NCBI GenBank assembly: GCA_947457715.1 | Contig: CANGXK010000212.1 | Location: 1-5,125 of the forward strand | Origin: Gemmatimonadota bacterium | GTDB taxonomy: Bacteria > Gemmatimonadota > Gemmatimonadetes > Gemmatimonadales > Gemmatimonadaceae | DNA length: 5,125 nucleotides | Direction: 5' to 3' | Part shown: piece after piece, positions 1 to 5,125 of the stretch | Numbering within the stretch: the stretch's first letter is position 1 | How the letters are laid out: each line of letters starts with the position of its first letter | Position numbers and translations under genes: made by a program | The notes under the pieces: generated by a model | Told to the model about the DNA's origin: nothing | The model's database searches: none | The model's input: only the letters and a program-made list of their open reading frames with translations

Positions 1-565
1 GCGGGCCCAGCACGCGGGCCAGCACCAGCGCCGTGATGCCGGCACTGATGTGCACCACCGTGCCGCCGGCGAAGTCGAGCGCACCGAGCGTGCGGAGCCA
101 TCCGCCGTCACCCCAGACCCAGTGCGCGAGCGGATCGTAGACCAGCGTGGTCCAGATCAATCCGAACGTGAGGTAGGCCACGAAGCGCATGCGATCAATG
201 ATGGCGCCGGAGAAGAGCGCAACGGCGATCCCGGCGAACATGGCCTGAAACGCGGCAAACAGCAGGTGCGGCAGTGCCGCGGCGTAGGTGGGATTCGGGG
301 CCGCCGTCACGCCCTGAAAGCCGAGGAAGGCAAAGCCACCGATCCAGGTCGAACCCGGCCCGAAGGCCAGGCTGTACCCGAAGAGCACCCACTGCACGGT
401 CACGATCGCCAGGGCGCCGAGGCTCATCAACATCGTGTTGAGCGCGCTCTTGCTGCGTACCAGTCCCCCGTAGAAGAACGCCAGCCCCGGCACCATGAAC
501 AGCACGAGGGCGGTGGAGATGAGCACCCACGCCGTATCGCCCGAGGAGATCGTCGGCGTCGGCAT
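1..565 (-). CDS. amtB: Ammonium transporter AmtB, N-terminal part (cut by window edge)
   Basis: Inner-membrane ammonium channel of the Amt/Mep/Rh family, which conducts NH3/NH4+ across the cytoplasmic membrane. The visible 188 residues cover roughly the first five membrane helices. Residues 26-47 carry the family signature after TM1 (PGLAFFYGG, then VRSKSALNTM). The periplasmic Phe gate lies in FQAMFAG (106-112). LDFAGGTVVH (163-172) contains D164 and H172, which match E. coli AmtB Asp160 and the pore His168. There is no signal peptide: the protein begins nine residues before TM1, unlike E. coli AmtB. The start ATG at 565 shares its A with the TGA of the upstream PII gene, so translation is coupled, and no strong Shine-Dalgarno is needed or seen. 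The C-terminal half, including the second pore histidine, lies outside the window. Family assignment is essentially certain. Confidence 0.96.
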   Translation of the reverse strand, partial: MPTPTISSGDTAWVLISTALVLFMVPGLAFFYGGLVRSKSALNTMLMSLGALAIVTVQWVLFGYSLAFGPGSTWIGGFAFLGFQGVTAAPNPTYAAALPHLLFAAFQAMFAGIAVALFSGAIIDRMRFVAYLTFGLIWTTLVYDPLAHWVWGDGGWLRTLGALDFAGGTVVHISAGITALVLARVLGP

Positions 566-978
566 CACTTGTAGTCGTCCGGGTTGGGGACACGCATTTC
601 GAGCTGCGTCTGTCGCATGATCTCGTCGGCGTTGACGGCCGTCAGCGCGGCGTTGTCGCGCTCACCCGTGCGGATGCGCACCGTGCGATCGAGCGGCAAC
701 ACGAAGATCTTGCCGTCGCCCACGTCACCGGTGCGCGCCCCGTCGCAGATCGCCTCGATGGTGCGCTCGACAAACTCCTCCGAGCAGGCCATCTCGATCC
801 GGACCTTTTCGTGGAATTCGAGCACCACGGATTCACCGCGATACTGCTGGACGACGTCACGCTCGCCCCCGTGTCCGCTGACGCGGGACAGCGTCATGCC
901 GGTCACGCCGACTTCGAAGAGCGCACGTTTGACATCCGCCAGCTTCTCCGGGCGGATGATGGCGACGATAAGCTTCAT
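565..978 (-). CDS. glnK: PII nitrogen-regulatory protein (GlnK/GlnB) with altered T-loop and C-terminal extension
   Basis: Trimeric cytosolic signalling protein that binds ATP/ADP and 2-oxoglutarate and, in amtB operons, blocks the ammonium channel. The 137 residues align without gaps to E. coli PII over positions 1-112: N-terminus MKLIVAIIRPEKL, T-loop 37-55, ATP-binding GDGK at 87-90, Lys58, and RIRTGE at 101-106. Arg47, the T-loop residue that enters the AmtB pore in E. coli GlnK, is kept (QYRGES). Two differences stand out. Residue 51 is Val, not the uridylylated Tyr, and residue 39 is Glu, not the Gln that contacts Mg-ATP/2-oxoglutarate. Residues 113-137 form an extra polar tail beyond the usual 112-residue length. 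It lies directly upstream of amtB (one-base overlap), which favours GlnK over GlnB. No clear Shine-Dalgarno precedes the ATG. The family is certain; GlnK versus GlnB naming rests on context. Confidence 0.95.
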   Translation of the reverse strand: MKLIVAIIRPEKLADVKRALFEVGVTGMTLSRVSGHGGERDVVQQYRGESVVLEFHEKVRIEMACSEEFVERTIEAICDGARTGDVGDGKIFVLPLDRTVRIRTGERDNAALTAVNADEIMRQTQLEMRVPNPDDYK

Positions 979-1033
979 GGTGACGGGGGCAAGGGGCGGC
1001 CGGTCCAGCGACGCCCAAGTCTACGCAACGACA

Positions 1034-1054
1034 CCCCGGCTCGCTGGGCCGGGG
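1034..1054. other. GC-rich hairpin in the divergent glnK / pfpI spacer
   Basis: CCCCGGC (1034-1040) is the exact reverse complement of GCCGGGG (1048-1054), separated by a 7-base loop. It sits about 25 bases before the start of the PfpI-family gene, in the only 101 bp between two divergent genes. It has no T-tract, so it is not an intrinsic terminator. It could affect the mRNA leader of the plus-strand gene, or simply be chance in GC-rich DNA. No convincing promoter could be read in this spacer. Confidence 0.3.
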
Positions 1055-1079
1055 CCCGATTCCTCGAACAGAAAACACC

Positions 1080-1595
1080 ATGTCCATCCTCGGCACGATC
1101 GCCATCCTCGTCGGCCCCGAGTACGAAGACCTCGAGGTCTGGTATCCCAAGCTTCGCCTCGAAGAGGCAGGCTACCACACCCCGCTGATCGGCAACGGCG
1201 AGGCGGCCTATCACGGCAAATGGGGCTATCCGGCCACGATGGACGGCCAGGTGGCCGACCTCGATCCGACCACGCTGCGCGGGATTGTGGCGCCGGGCGG
1301 CTGGGCCCCCGACAAGCTGCGGCGCGATCCCGCGGTCCTGTCGCTCGTGCGGCGCGTGTACGAGCAGGGGGGCATCGTGGGCACGATCTGCCACGGCCCC
1401 TGGATTCTCATTTCGGCCGGCATCGTGCGCGGCAAGCGCATGACGTCGTCGTTGGGCATTCGGGACGATCTGACAAATGCCGGTGCCATCTGGGTCGACG
1501 AACCGGCCGTCGTGGACGGCACGATCGTGAGCGCGCGCGTGCCGAAGGACCTGCCGGCCTTCACGCGGGCGATGCTGAGCGTGCTGGGCGACTGA
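1080..1595 (+). CDS. PfpI/DJ-1 family protein (intracellular protease or deglycase type)
   Basis: A 171-residue single-domain protein of the class I glutamine amidotransferase-like fold, close to the full length of PfpI (about 166). The nucleophile elbow is seen as TICHGPW (102-108), with Cys104 and His105 corresponding to Cys100/His101 of Pyrococcus PfpI/PH1704. Glu16 in GPEYEDLE matches the catalytic Glu. VAPGGWAPDKLR (70-81) is the usual oxyanion-side loop, and SARVPKDLPAF (151-161) is the typical C-terminal signature. Members have been described as ATP-independent oligomeric peptidases and as glyoxalases/deglycases repairing glycated protein or nucleotides; the sequence cannot separate these. 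It appears to be a monocistronic cytosolic gene, divergent from glnK and convergent with the glycosyltransferase. The leader before ATG (ACAGAAAACACC) lacks a Shine-Dalgarno, but the start is supported because the first beta strand begins at residue 4. Confidence 0.93.
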   Translation: MSILGTIAILVGPEYEDLEVWYPKLRLEEAGYHTPLIGNGEAAYHGKWGYPATMDGQVADLDPTTLRGIVAPGGWAPDKLRRDPAVLSLVRRVYEQGGIVGTICHGPWILISAGIVRGKRMTSSLGIRDDLTNAGAIWVDEPAVVDGTIVSARVPKDLPAFTRAMLSVLGD

Positions 1596-1644
1596 CGCTC
1601 GGCCGCAGACGGCAATGAACGCGTGTCATGACGCGGTTTAACAA

Positions 1645-1761
1645 CAACAGCCAGACCACGGATCACGCCGATGGACGGAAACAACTCGGATGCGATGACA
1701 CGCGCAGTTCGCTGATCGGTGTTGTTTCCGCAGATCGGTGCTATCCGTGGTCTGGCTGTTG
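1645..1761. repeat. 117-bp palindromic intergenic element (41-bp imperfect inverted arms)
   Basis: Arms 1645-1685 and 1721-1761 have equal length and pair without gaps around a 35-base centre. The outer 19 bp (caacagccagaccacggat at 1645-1663 against 1743-1761) and the inner 10 bp (cggaaacaac at 1676-1685 against 1721-1730) are perfect. Overall, 35 of 41 positions are Watson-Crick, one is G-T and five mismatch; weaker symmetry continues into the centre. The right arm also holds a direct repeat, GATCGGTG, at 1714-1721 and 1733-1740. The element fills the spacer between the 3' ends of two convergent genes and has no coding frame of its own. It could be a dispersed palindromic repeat, a MITE-like remnant, or a bidirectional terminator; on the minus strand the stem is followed by ggctgttgttgtt, which is mildly U-rich. 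No flanking target duplication was seen. Confidence 0.85.
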
Positions 1762-1782
1762 CGTTTCAGTTGCCGCCGCGCG

Positions 1783-2994
1783 TCAGTTCGCGCGGTCGGT
1801 CAGCATCGTGTCGTACTGCCGGCCGCGCCAGCGGGTCGGCGTCCGTACGGTGCTCAGGGTGAGTCGCCACGCCGCCGCGATGTCCGAGAGCCACGACAGC
1901 CAGAACGGCCAGCCGCGTTCGGCGTAGCTGCCGCGCAGGGCCACCAGCAGCATCATTCGCACGAACAGCGCGGAGGCGTTCACGAGGACGAGGGCCTCCA
2001 GCAGCATCGCATGCGATCGATCGGCGGTGAGCGATCCCGGGCCCGCGAGGAGCGCCGCCAACACGACCAGCATCGGCAACGGCAAGGCCTGTGCGCTCCA
2101 GACCAGCGCCACGTCGACCCACCGGCGCCAGGCAGGCGTCGCATCCTTGAGATCGAAGCTGCGCCCCCACTCCCGCCACATCTCGGCCAGCGACACGTAC
2201 GCACTGACCTGAATGATGCGCGACCCATCGAGAAACCCCACGCGCGCGCCGTGCGACGCGAGATGGCGTGCCAGCGAGACGTCGTCACAAAACGAGGCAC
2301 GGGCCGGCGCGTATCCACCGTACTGTTCGAGCAGTGCCCGACGGGCCACGAAGCACTGCCCGTTGGCCAGCACGCGGTCGGGCGGCGGTTGGGTCGCGCC
2401 TGCGGCACCACACCGATAGACGAGCGTGACCAGCATGGCCGGCTGCACCAACCGCTCGGCCGACGTCTGATCGCGGAACTGCGGCGAGAACGACGCGACG
2501 TCATAGCCGTCCTGCTCGACGGCATCGACGACTGCGCCAATGAGGCCGGGGGCCGGAACCGTGTCGGCATCGACGCCGAGCACCCATTCGCCCTTCGCCT
2601 GTCGGAGGCCCGACTCGAGCGCCCACACCTTGCCCACCCATCCGGCCGGCAGCGGCTCGTCGGTCACCAGGCGAATGCGCGGGTCGCGCGCTGCCGCCGC
2701 TTCGACCAGCTCGCGGGTGCCATCAGTGCTGCGGCTGTCGACCACCAGCACTTCGAGCATCGGCTCGGTCTGCGCCATCAGCCCGCTCAGGCACGGTCCG
2801 ATGCGTTTGGCTTCGTTGAGCGTCGCGACGATCACGGTGACCGTCGTGTCCGTCCGCGGCGTGAGGCGCGGCGCAATCGGTGGCCGACGGGTTCGGCCCG
2901 GCATCAGGCGCGCGAGCAGCAGGAGTAGTAGCGGCACCTGCACCATGAGCACCGCCAGACCGACGGCACGCCCCGCCTCGCCGATCGTCGTCAT
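1783..2994 (-). CDS. Family 2 glycosyltransferase with membrane anchors (carotenoid/lipid glycosyltransferase type)
   Basis: A 403-residue GT-A fold enzyme that should transfer a sugar from a nucleotide donor to a lipid acceptor at the cytoplasmic face of the membrane. An N-terminal hydrophobic helix (about 10-31, VQVPLLLLLLARL) is followed by the nucleotide-binding start VTVIVATLNEAKRI (52-65) and VVDSRSTDGT (84-93). The DXD metal site is VDADTVP (141-147), and DDVSLARHL (237-245) holds the likely catalytic acid. EMWREWGRS (271-279) matches the acceptor-side W-rich motif. Two or three hydrophobic stretches (about 290-318, 325-350, 360-375) and a terminal RWRGRQY follow. This layout resembles CruC/CruG and CrtQ-type carotenoid glycosyltransferases and related prenyl or hopanoid lipid enzymes. 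The carotenoid role is inference only. An ATG at 3399 in the same frame would add 135 residues of low-quality sequence; 2994 is preferred because of the Shine-Dalgarno and the N-terminal membrane helix. Confidence 0.88.
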   Translation of the reverse strand: MTTIGEAGRAVGLAVLMVQVPLLLLLLARLMPGRTRRPPIAPRLTPRTDTTVTVIVATLNEAKRIGPCLSGLMAQTEPMLEVLVVDSRSTDGTRELVEAAAARDPRIRLVTDEPLPAGWVGKVWALESGLRQAKGEWVLGVDADTVPAPGLIGAVVDAVEQDGYDVASFSPQFRDQTSAERLVQPAMLVTLVYRCGAAGATQPPPDRVLANGQCFVARRALLEQYGGYAPARASFCDDVSLARHLASHGARVGFLDGSRIIQVSAYVSLAEMWREWGRSFDLKDATPAWRRWVDVALVWSAQALPLPMLVVLAALLAGPGSLTADRSHAMLLEALVLVNASALFVRMMLLVALRGSYAERGWPFWLSWLSDIAAAWRLTLSTVRTPTRWRGRQYDTMLTDRAN

Positions 2995-2998
2995 GCCA

Positions 2999-3004
2999 CT
3001 CACC
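2999..3004 (-). promoter_or_regulatory. Ribosome binding site GGTGAG deciding the glycosyltransferase start
   Basis: On the minus strand, GGTGAG lies four bases before the ATG at 2994 and matches the GGTGA part of the anti-Shine-Dalgarno complement. It contains the TGA (3000-3002) that ends the short upstream reading frame, so that stop falls inside the ribosome binding site. This supports the short 403-residue start over the long upstream extension. It is one of the few recognisable Shine-Dalgarno sites in the window. Confidence 0.5.
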
Positions 3005-3158
3005 GCGGCCGCTCGCGGGGGCCGCGGGTGCGCGCCACCGGCGTCGTCACCGGCTTGGTGAGGGCGAGTTGCGCAACGGCCTTGGCCATTTCGCCGAAGA
3101 GGAAGAGGTGTGCCGGATACATCGCGTACCAGTAAAGAAGTCCGAATCGACCGCTCGC
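3000..3158 (-). pseudogene. Short open stretch resembling the C-terminal tail of DUF2867/SRPBCC-type proteins; probable remnant
   Basis: Between a TGA (3159-3161) and a TGA (3000-3002) on the minus strand, 52 codons are open. They begin ASGRFGLLYWYAMYPAHLF and continue through LFGEMAKAVAQLA to a basic end. The pattern GLLYWYxxYPxHxxxFxxMxxxIA is, from memory, how DUF2867-bearing NAD(P)-binding proteins and some SRPBCC proteins end. The rest of such a protein would have to lie across 3160-3780, which is occupied by the divergent DUF4442 gene. Only an ATG at 3122 could start it (40 residues), and it has no Shine-Dalgarno. Just upstream, in another frame, TFDGG (about 3168-3182) could be the preceding piece of the same domain, implying a deletion plus frameshift. 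The alternative is a genuine 40-residue small protein, or chance. Not present as a full-length gene. Confidence 0.4.
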
Positions 3159-3280
3159 TCAAGATACCACCATCGAACGTCGGCGTCGCCACGGTGGCGG
3201 GTTCGACGCCGAGCGCGTACGCTACGGGAGGCCATACTACGTGAGGCCACGCTCCGTCCCTCCCCGCCGCTCCCTTCCGC
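3159..3280. promoter_or_regulatory. Divergent spacer between the glycosyltransferase side and the DUF4442 operon
   Basis: Both transcription units must start in or near this 122-bp stretch, since the flanking genes point away from each other. The left part is less GC-rich than the surrounding genes. On the minus strand, TTGAGC near 3163 is a possible -35, but no good -10 follows at the right distance. On the plus strand, GGGAGG (3226-3231) looks like a Shine-Dalgarno, yet it is about 50 bases upstream of the DUF4442 ATG. The promoter call is by position only. Confidence 0.3.
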
Positions 3281-3787
3281 ATGCCTCGCGCCAATCCATC
3301 GCCCGGCCGCCTCCTTCTGCAGAACTGGAAGCGACTCTCCGGTTTGCCCTTCGGCAAGCGCGTGTTCAGCTGGGCCGTGGGGCGTACGGCGCCGTACACC
3401 GGGTCAGTAGGTGGCGTCTACACCGACGTCCGCCCCGGCTACGCCCGGGTGGAGCTGCGCGACCGGAACGCCGTGCGGAATCACCTCGCCTCCGTGCATG
3501 CGGTCGCCCTGGTGAATCTGGCCGAGATGACGAGTGGCGTGGCCCTGATGACGGCGCTGCCCGCCGGTGTGCGCGGCATCGTGACCGGTCTCCAGATCGA
3601 ATACCTGAAGAAGGCGCGCGGCACGCTCGTGTGCACCACCACCGCTCAGGCGCCCGCAGCCGTGACCGAGCCGATGACGCACGACGTGCAGGCGGACATC
3701 GTCAACCAGGCCGGTGAACTGGTATCGCGCTGCATCGTGCACTGGCGCCTGTCGCCCCCCGATCCCTCCCGCGAGGCAGCCCCATGA
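3281..3787 (+). CDS. DUF4442 hotdog-fold protein (thioesterase-like)
   Basis: A 168-residue cytosolic protein. The N-terminal helix region WKRLSGLPFGKRVFSW (16-31) is followed by VGRTAPYTGSVG (33-44). The hotdog core shows RNHLASVHAVALVNLAEMTS (66-85), whose long central helix carries His68, His73 and Glu82, and IVTGLQIEYLKKARG (100-114), the usual strand of this family. These features match DUF4442, related to PaaI-type acyl-CoA thioesterases; actual activity is not established for the family. No Shine-Dalgarno stands before the ATG (preceding bases tcccttccgc), but the conserved region starts soon after it. The stop overlaps the next ATG (ATGA at 3784-3787), so this gene and the nitronate monooxygenase-like gene are co-translated. 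A thioesterase next to a flavin oxidase could point to acyl-CoA or lipid clean-up, which is inference. Confidence 0.9.
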   Translation: MPRANPSPGRLLLQNWKRLSGLPFGKRVFSWAVGRTAPYTGSVGGVYTDVRPGYARVELRDRNAVRNHLASVHAVALVNLAEMTSGVALMTALPAGVRGIVTGLQIEYLKKARGTLVCTTTAQAPAAVTEPMTHDVQADIVNQAGELVSRCIVHWRLSPPDPSREAAP

Positions 3788-5125
3788 GCGACACGCCGGC
3801 CTTCGACACGGCGCTCACGCGCCACGCGCACATCCGGGTGCCGCTGATCTGCGGGCCGATGTACCCGTGCAGCAACCCGGAGCTGGTGGCCGCCGTGAGC
3901 GCCGCCGGCGCGCTTGGGATCGTGCAGCCGATTTCGCTCACATACGTGCACGGCTATGCGTATCGCGAAGGGTTGCGCACCATCAATCGGCTCAGTGGCG
4001 GTGCTCCGATCGGTCTCAATGCGCTCATCGAGGCCTCGTCGAAGACGTATCACAACCGCATGGTGACCTGGGTCGAGATTGCGCTCGAAGAGGGGGTGCG
4101 GTTCTTCCTCACGTCGCTGGGCAACCCGAAGTGGGTCTGCGACCGCGTCCACGCGGCCGGCGGCGTGGTGTATCACGACATCACCGAACTGAAATGGGCG
4201 CTCAAGGGACGTGACGGCGGTGTGGACGGCTTGGTTGCGGTGAACCGCGACGCCGGCGGGCATACCGGCTCGCGCGATCCGCGCGCGTTGCTCGACGAAG
4301 TGCGCCCGCTCGGATTGCCCGTGGTCGCGGCCGGCGGCGTCGGCGAAGCCGCGCAGTTCAAGGCGTTACTCGACATGGGCTATGCCGGCGTACAACTCGG
4401 GACGCGCTTCATCGCCACCCCGGAGTGCAACTCCGACGATGCCTACAAGCACGCGATCGTGGAAGCGCATTCGCGTGACATCGTGCTCACCGAGCGGCTG
4501 ACCGGCGTCCCGGTGTCGGTGATCCGCACGCCGTACGTGGAGAAGCTCGGCACCAAGGTGGGACCGGTTTCCCGCTGGCTCTTCACGGGGCGAAGGACGA
4601 AGCACTGGATCCGCACCTTCTACGCGCTCAAGTCACTCCGGCAGCTCAAGCGGTCGAGCGTGGATGGCGCGAATCAGGACTACTGGCAAGCTGGGCGCAG
4701 TGTGGATGCCATTCATGAGATCAAGCCGGCCGGAGAGATCGTACGAGAGTTTGCGAGTGCGTTGACGCGTTCCGCGGTGAAGGCCGTGGTGTTGCTGGCG
4801 CTGTTGTTGGGAGGGTCGCGAGAGGTGGACGCACAGCAGATCACGACCAAGGGACTGCGCGCGCCGGTGACGCTGGCGCGTGACTCGGCCGGCATCGTGC
4901 ACATCGAAGCGGCGAACGAGCACGATCTGTTTTTCGCGCAGGGGTACAGCGCGGCGCGCGACCGGCTCTTTCAGCTCGAACTGTGGCGCCGTCAGGCCAC
5001 CGGCACGATGGCCGAAGCACTCGGTCCGCGCTGGGTCCCGCGCGATCGCGCCTCGCGACTATTGCGCTATCGCGGCTCGATGACCACGGAACTGGCGCAT
5101 TACCATCCGCGCGGGGCCTCGATCA
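3784..5125 (+). CDS. Nitronate monooxygenase-like flavoprotein read in frame into a penicillin acylase family domain (cut by window edge)
   Basis: One uninterrupted frame of 447 codons to the window end. Residues 1-325 are a complete nitronate monooxygenase (2-nitropropane dioxygenase) type TIM barrel that would bind FMN. The first strand and loop read PLICGPMYPCSNPELVAAV. The catalytic His is His160 in DAGGHTGSRD, the phosphate-binding loop is PVVAAGGVGE (179-188), and GVQLGTRFIATPEC (202-215) closes the site. The family normally ends just after a segment like AGEIVREFA (about residues 317-325). Here the frame goes on with a signal-peptide-like stretch (327-350) and then the start of a penicillin acylase alpha chain (about 358 on). 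The ATG lies in the ATGA overlap with the DUF4442 gene. Either this is a true fusion, or a lost stop or sequencing error, or two proteins made from one frame with internal initiation. The NMO call is firm; the status of the junction is open. Confidence 0.88.
   Translation, partial: MSDTPAFDTALTRHAHIRVPLICGPMYPCSNPELVAAVSAAGALGIVQPISLTYVHGYAYREGLRTINRLSGGAPIGLNALIEASSKTYHNRMVTWVEIALEEGVRFFLTSLGNPKWVCDRVHAAGGVVYHDITELKWALKGRDGGVDGLVAVNRDAGGHTGSRDPRALLDEVRPLGLPVVAAGGVGEAAQFKALLDMGYAGVQLGTRFIATPECNSDDAYKHAIVEAHSRDIVLTERLTGVPVSVIRTPYVEKLGTKVGPVSRWLFTGRRTKHWIRTFYALKSLRQLKRSSVDGANQDYWQAGRSVDAIHEIKPAGEIVREFASALTRSAVKAVVLLALLLGGSREVDAQQITTKGLRAPVTLARDSAGIVHIEAANEHDLFFAQGYSAARDRLFQLELWRRQATGTMAEALGPRWVPRDRASRLLRYRGSMTTELAHYHPRGASI
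4777..4833 (+). other. Internal signal-peptide-like segment
   Basis: Codons 332-350 of the long frame read as a basic start (K333, plus R329 just before), a hydrophobic core AVVLLALLLGG, and a polar end SREVDA before QQ, with small or aliphatic residues at -3 and -1 (V, A). There is no Cys after the core, so it is not a lipoprotein signal. It sits between two unrelated domains. This is expected at the N-terminus of an exported acylase and unexpected inside a protein. Confidence 0.65.
4777..5125 (+). CDS. Penicillin acylase family N-terminus, alternative internal start (same frame as the flavoprotein, cut by window edge)
   Basis: N-terminal part of a penicillin/acyl-homoserine-lactone acylase family Ntn-hydrolase, normally exported and self-cleaved into alpha and beta chains. 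Diagnostic runs are APVTLARDSAGIVHIEA, NEHDLFFAQGYSAARDRLFQ and LELWRRQATGTMAEALGP. If it starts at GTG 4777, the protein begins MKAVVLLALLLGG and ends its signal with VDA before QQ, a normal Sec signal peptide. TTG at 4762 would give MTRSAVK before the same core and has GAGAG 12 bases upstream. Neither start has a good Shine-Dalgarno, and no stop separates this frame from the upstream flavoprotein. Substrate is unknown: beta-lactams, N-acyl amino acids and quorum signals are all known for the family. The catalytic Ser/Asn/Cys at the beta-chain start lies beyond the window. The domain call is strong; the separate start is a hypothesis. Confidence 0.6.
   Translation, partial: MKAVVLLALLLGGSREVDAQQITTKGLRAPVTLARDSAGIVHIEAANEHDLFFAQGYSAARDRLFQLELWRRQATGTMAEALGPRWVPRDRASRLLRYRGSMTTELAHYHPRGASI

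Noticed and set aside
979..1079. Sigma-54 (NtrC-type) promoter for glnK-amtB
   Set aside because: Two GG...GC pairs on the minus strand (ending TTGC) have nine bases between them, where ten are required, and do not match TGGCAC well.
584..1618. A 344-codon plus-strand open frame spanning antisense glnK and out-of-frame pfpI
   Set aside because: Its two halves are shadows of two well-supported genes; no domain or hydrophobic pattern of its own.
1622..1635. Short near-palindrome centred on GTCATGAC after the pfpI stop
   Set aside because: Only 8 bp perfect plus a few pairs, no loop and no T-tract; too small to call an operator or terminator.
1595..1645. Classical rho-independent terminator right after the pfpI-family gene
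   Set aside because: No GC stem followed by a T run in this stretch; the only strong structure is the larger palindromic element further on.
1738..2928. A 396-codon plus-strand open frame opposite the glycosyltransferase
   Set aside because: It is Arg/His/Gln-rich low-quality sequence antisense to a gene with clear GT2 motifs; typical shadow frame in GC-rich DNA.
2995..3399. N-terminal extension of the glycosyltransferase to an ATG at 3399
   Set aside because: The added 135 residues have no recognisable fold, would overlap the divergent DUF4442 gene, and a ribosome binding site and membrane helix mark the start at 2994.
3226..3717. GGGAGG followed by GTG at 3241 opening a 158-codon plus-strand frame
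   Set aside because: Good spacing, but the frame is out of register with DUF4442 and reads as Arg/Pro-rich shadow sequence; at most a leader peptide, with no other support.
1..5125. CRISPR arrays, tRNA or rRNA genes, transposases, phage or toxin-antitoxin genes
   Set aside because: No regularly spaced repeats, no RNA gene signatures and no such protein motifs were seen on either strand.

Overview
The window is GC-rich, gene-dense bacterial DNA from what looks like a Gram-negative organism. Evidence for that is a predicted secreted penicillin-acylase-type hydrolase and a glnK-amtB pair. The mix of genes and the GGAT/ATCCGTG-type intergenic repeat would suit a Gemmatimonadota chromosome, but the phylum is a guess from style and no marker gene is present.

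Layout. (1) Positions 1-978, minus strand: a PII signalling protein (glnK/glnB) followed by an ammonium channel (amtB) that runs off the left edge. Stop and start share one base, so this is a coupled ammonium-sensing operon. The PII lacks the uridylylated Tyr51 and has a 25-residue tail. (2) Positions 979-1079: short divergent spacer with one GC-rich hairpin. (3) Positions 1080-1595, plus strand: a PfpI/DJ-1 family cysteine hydrolase or deglycase. (4) Positions 1596-1782: spacer between convergent genes, occupied mostly by a 117-bp near-perfect palindromic element (1645-1761). (5) Positions 1783-2994, minus strand: a membrane-associated family 2 glycosyltransferase of the carotenoid/lipid type. 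Just upstream on the same strand is a short open stretch (3000-3158) that resembles the C-terminal tail of DUF2867/SRPBCC-type proteins and looks like a gene remnant. (6) Positions 3159-3280: divergent spacer. (7) Positions 3281-5125, plus strand: a DUF4442 hotdog-fold protein, overlapping by ATGA a nitronate-monooxygenase-like flavoprotein. The reading frame of the latter continues without any stop through a signal-peptide-like segment into the start of a penicillin acylase family protein, which runs off the right edge.

How they work together. The PII/Amt pair forms a known module: PII reads ATP/ADP/2-oxoglutarate and plugs the channel. The DUF4442-NMO-acylase genes are transcribed together and translationally coupled, but their joint job is unknown. 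The most unusual point is the uninterrupted frame joining a cytosolic flavoenzyme to an exported Ntn-hydrolase.
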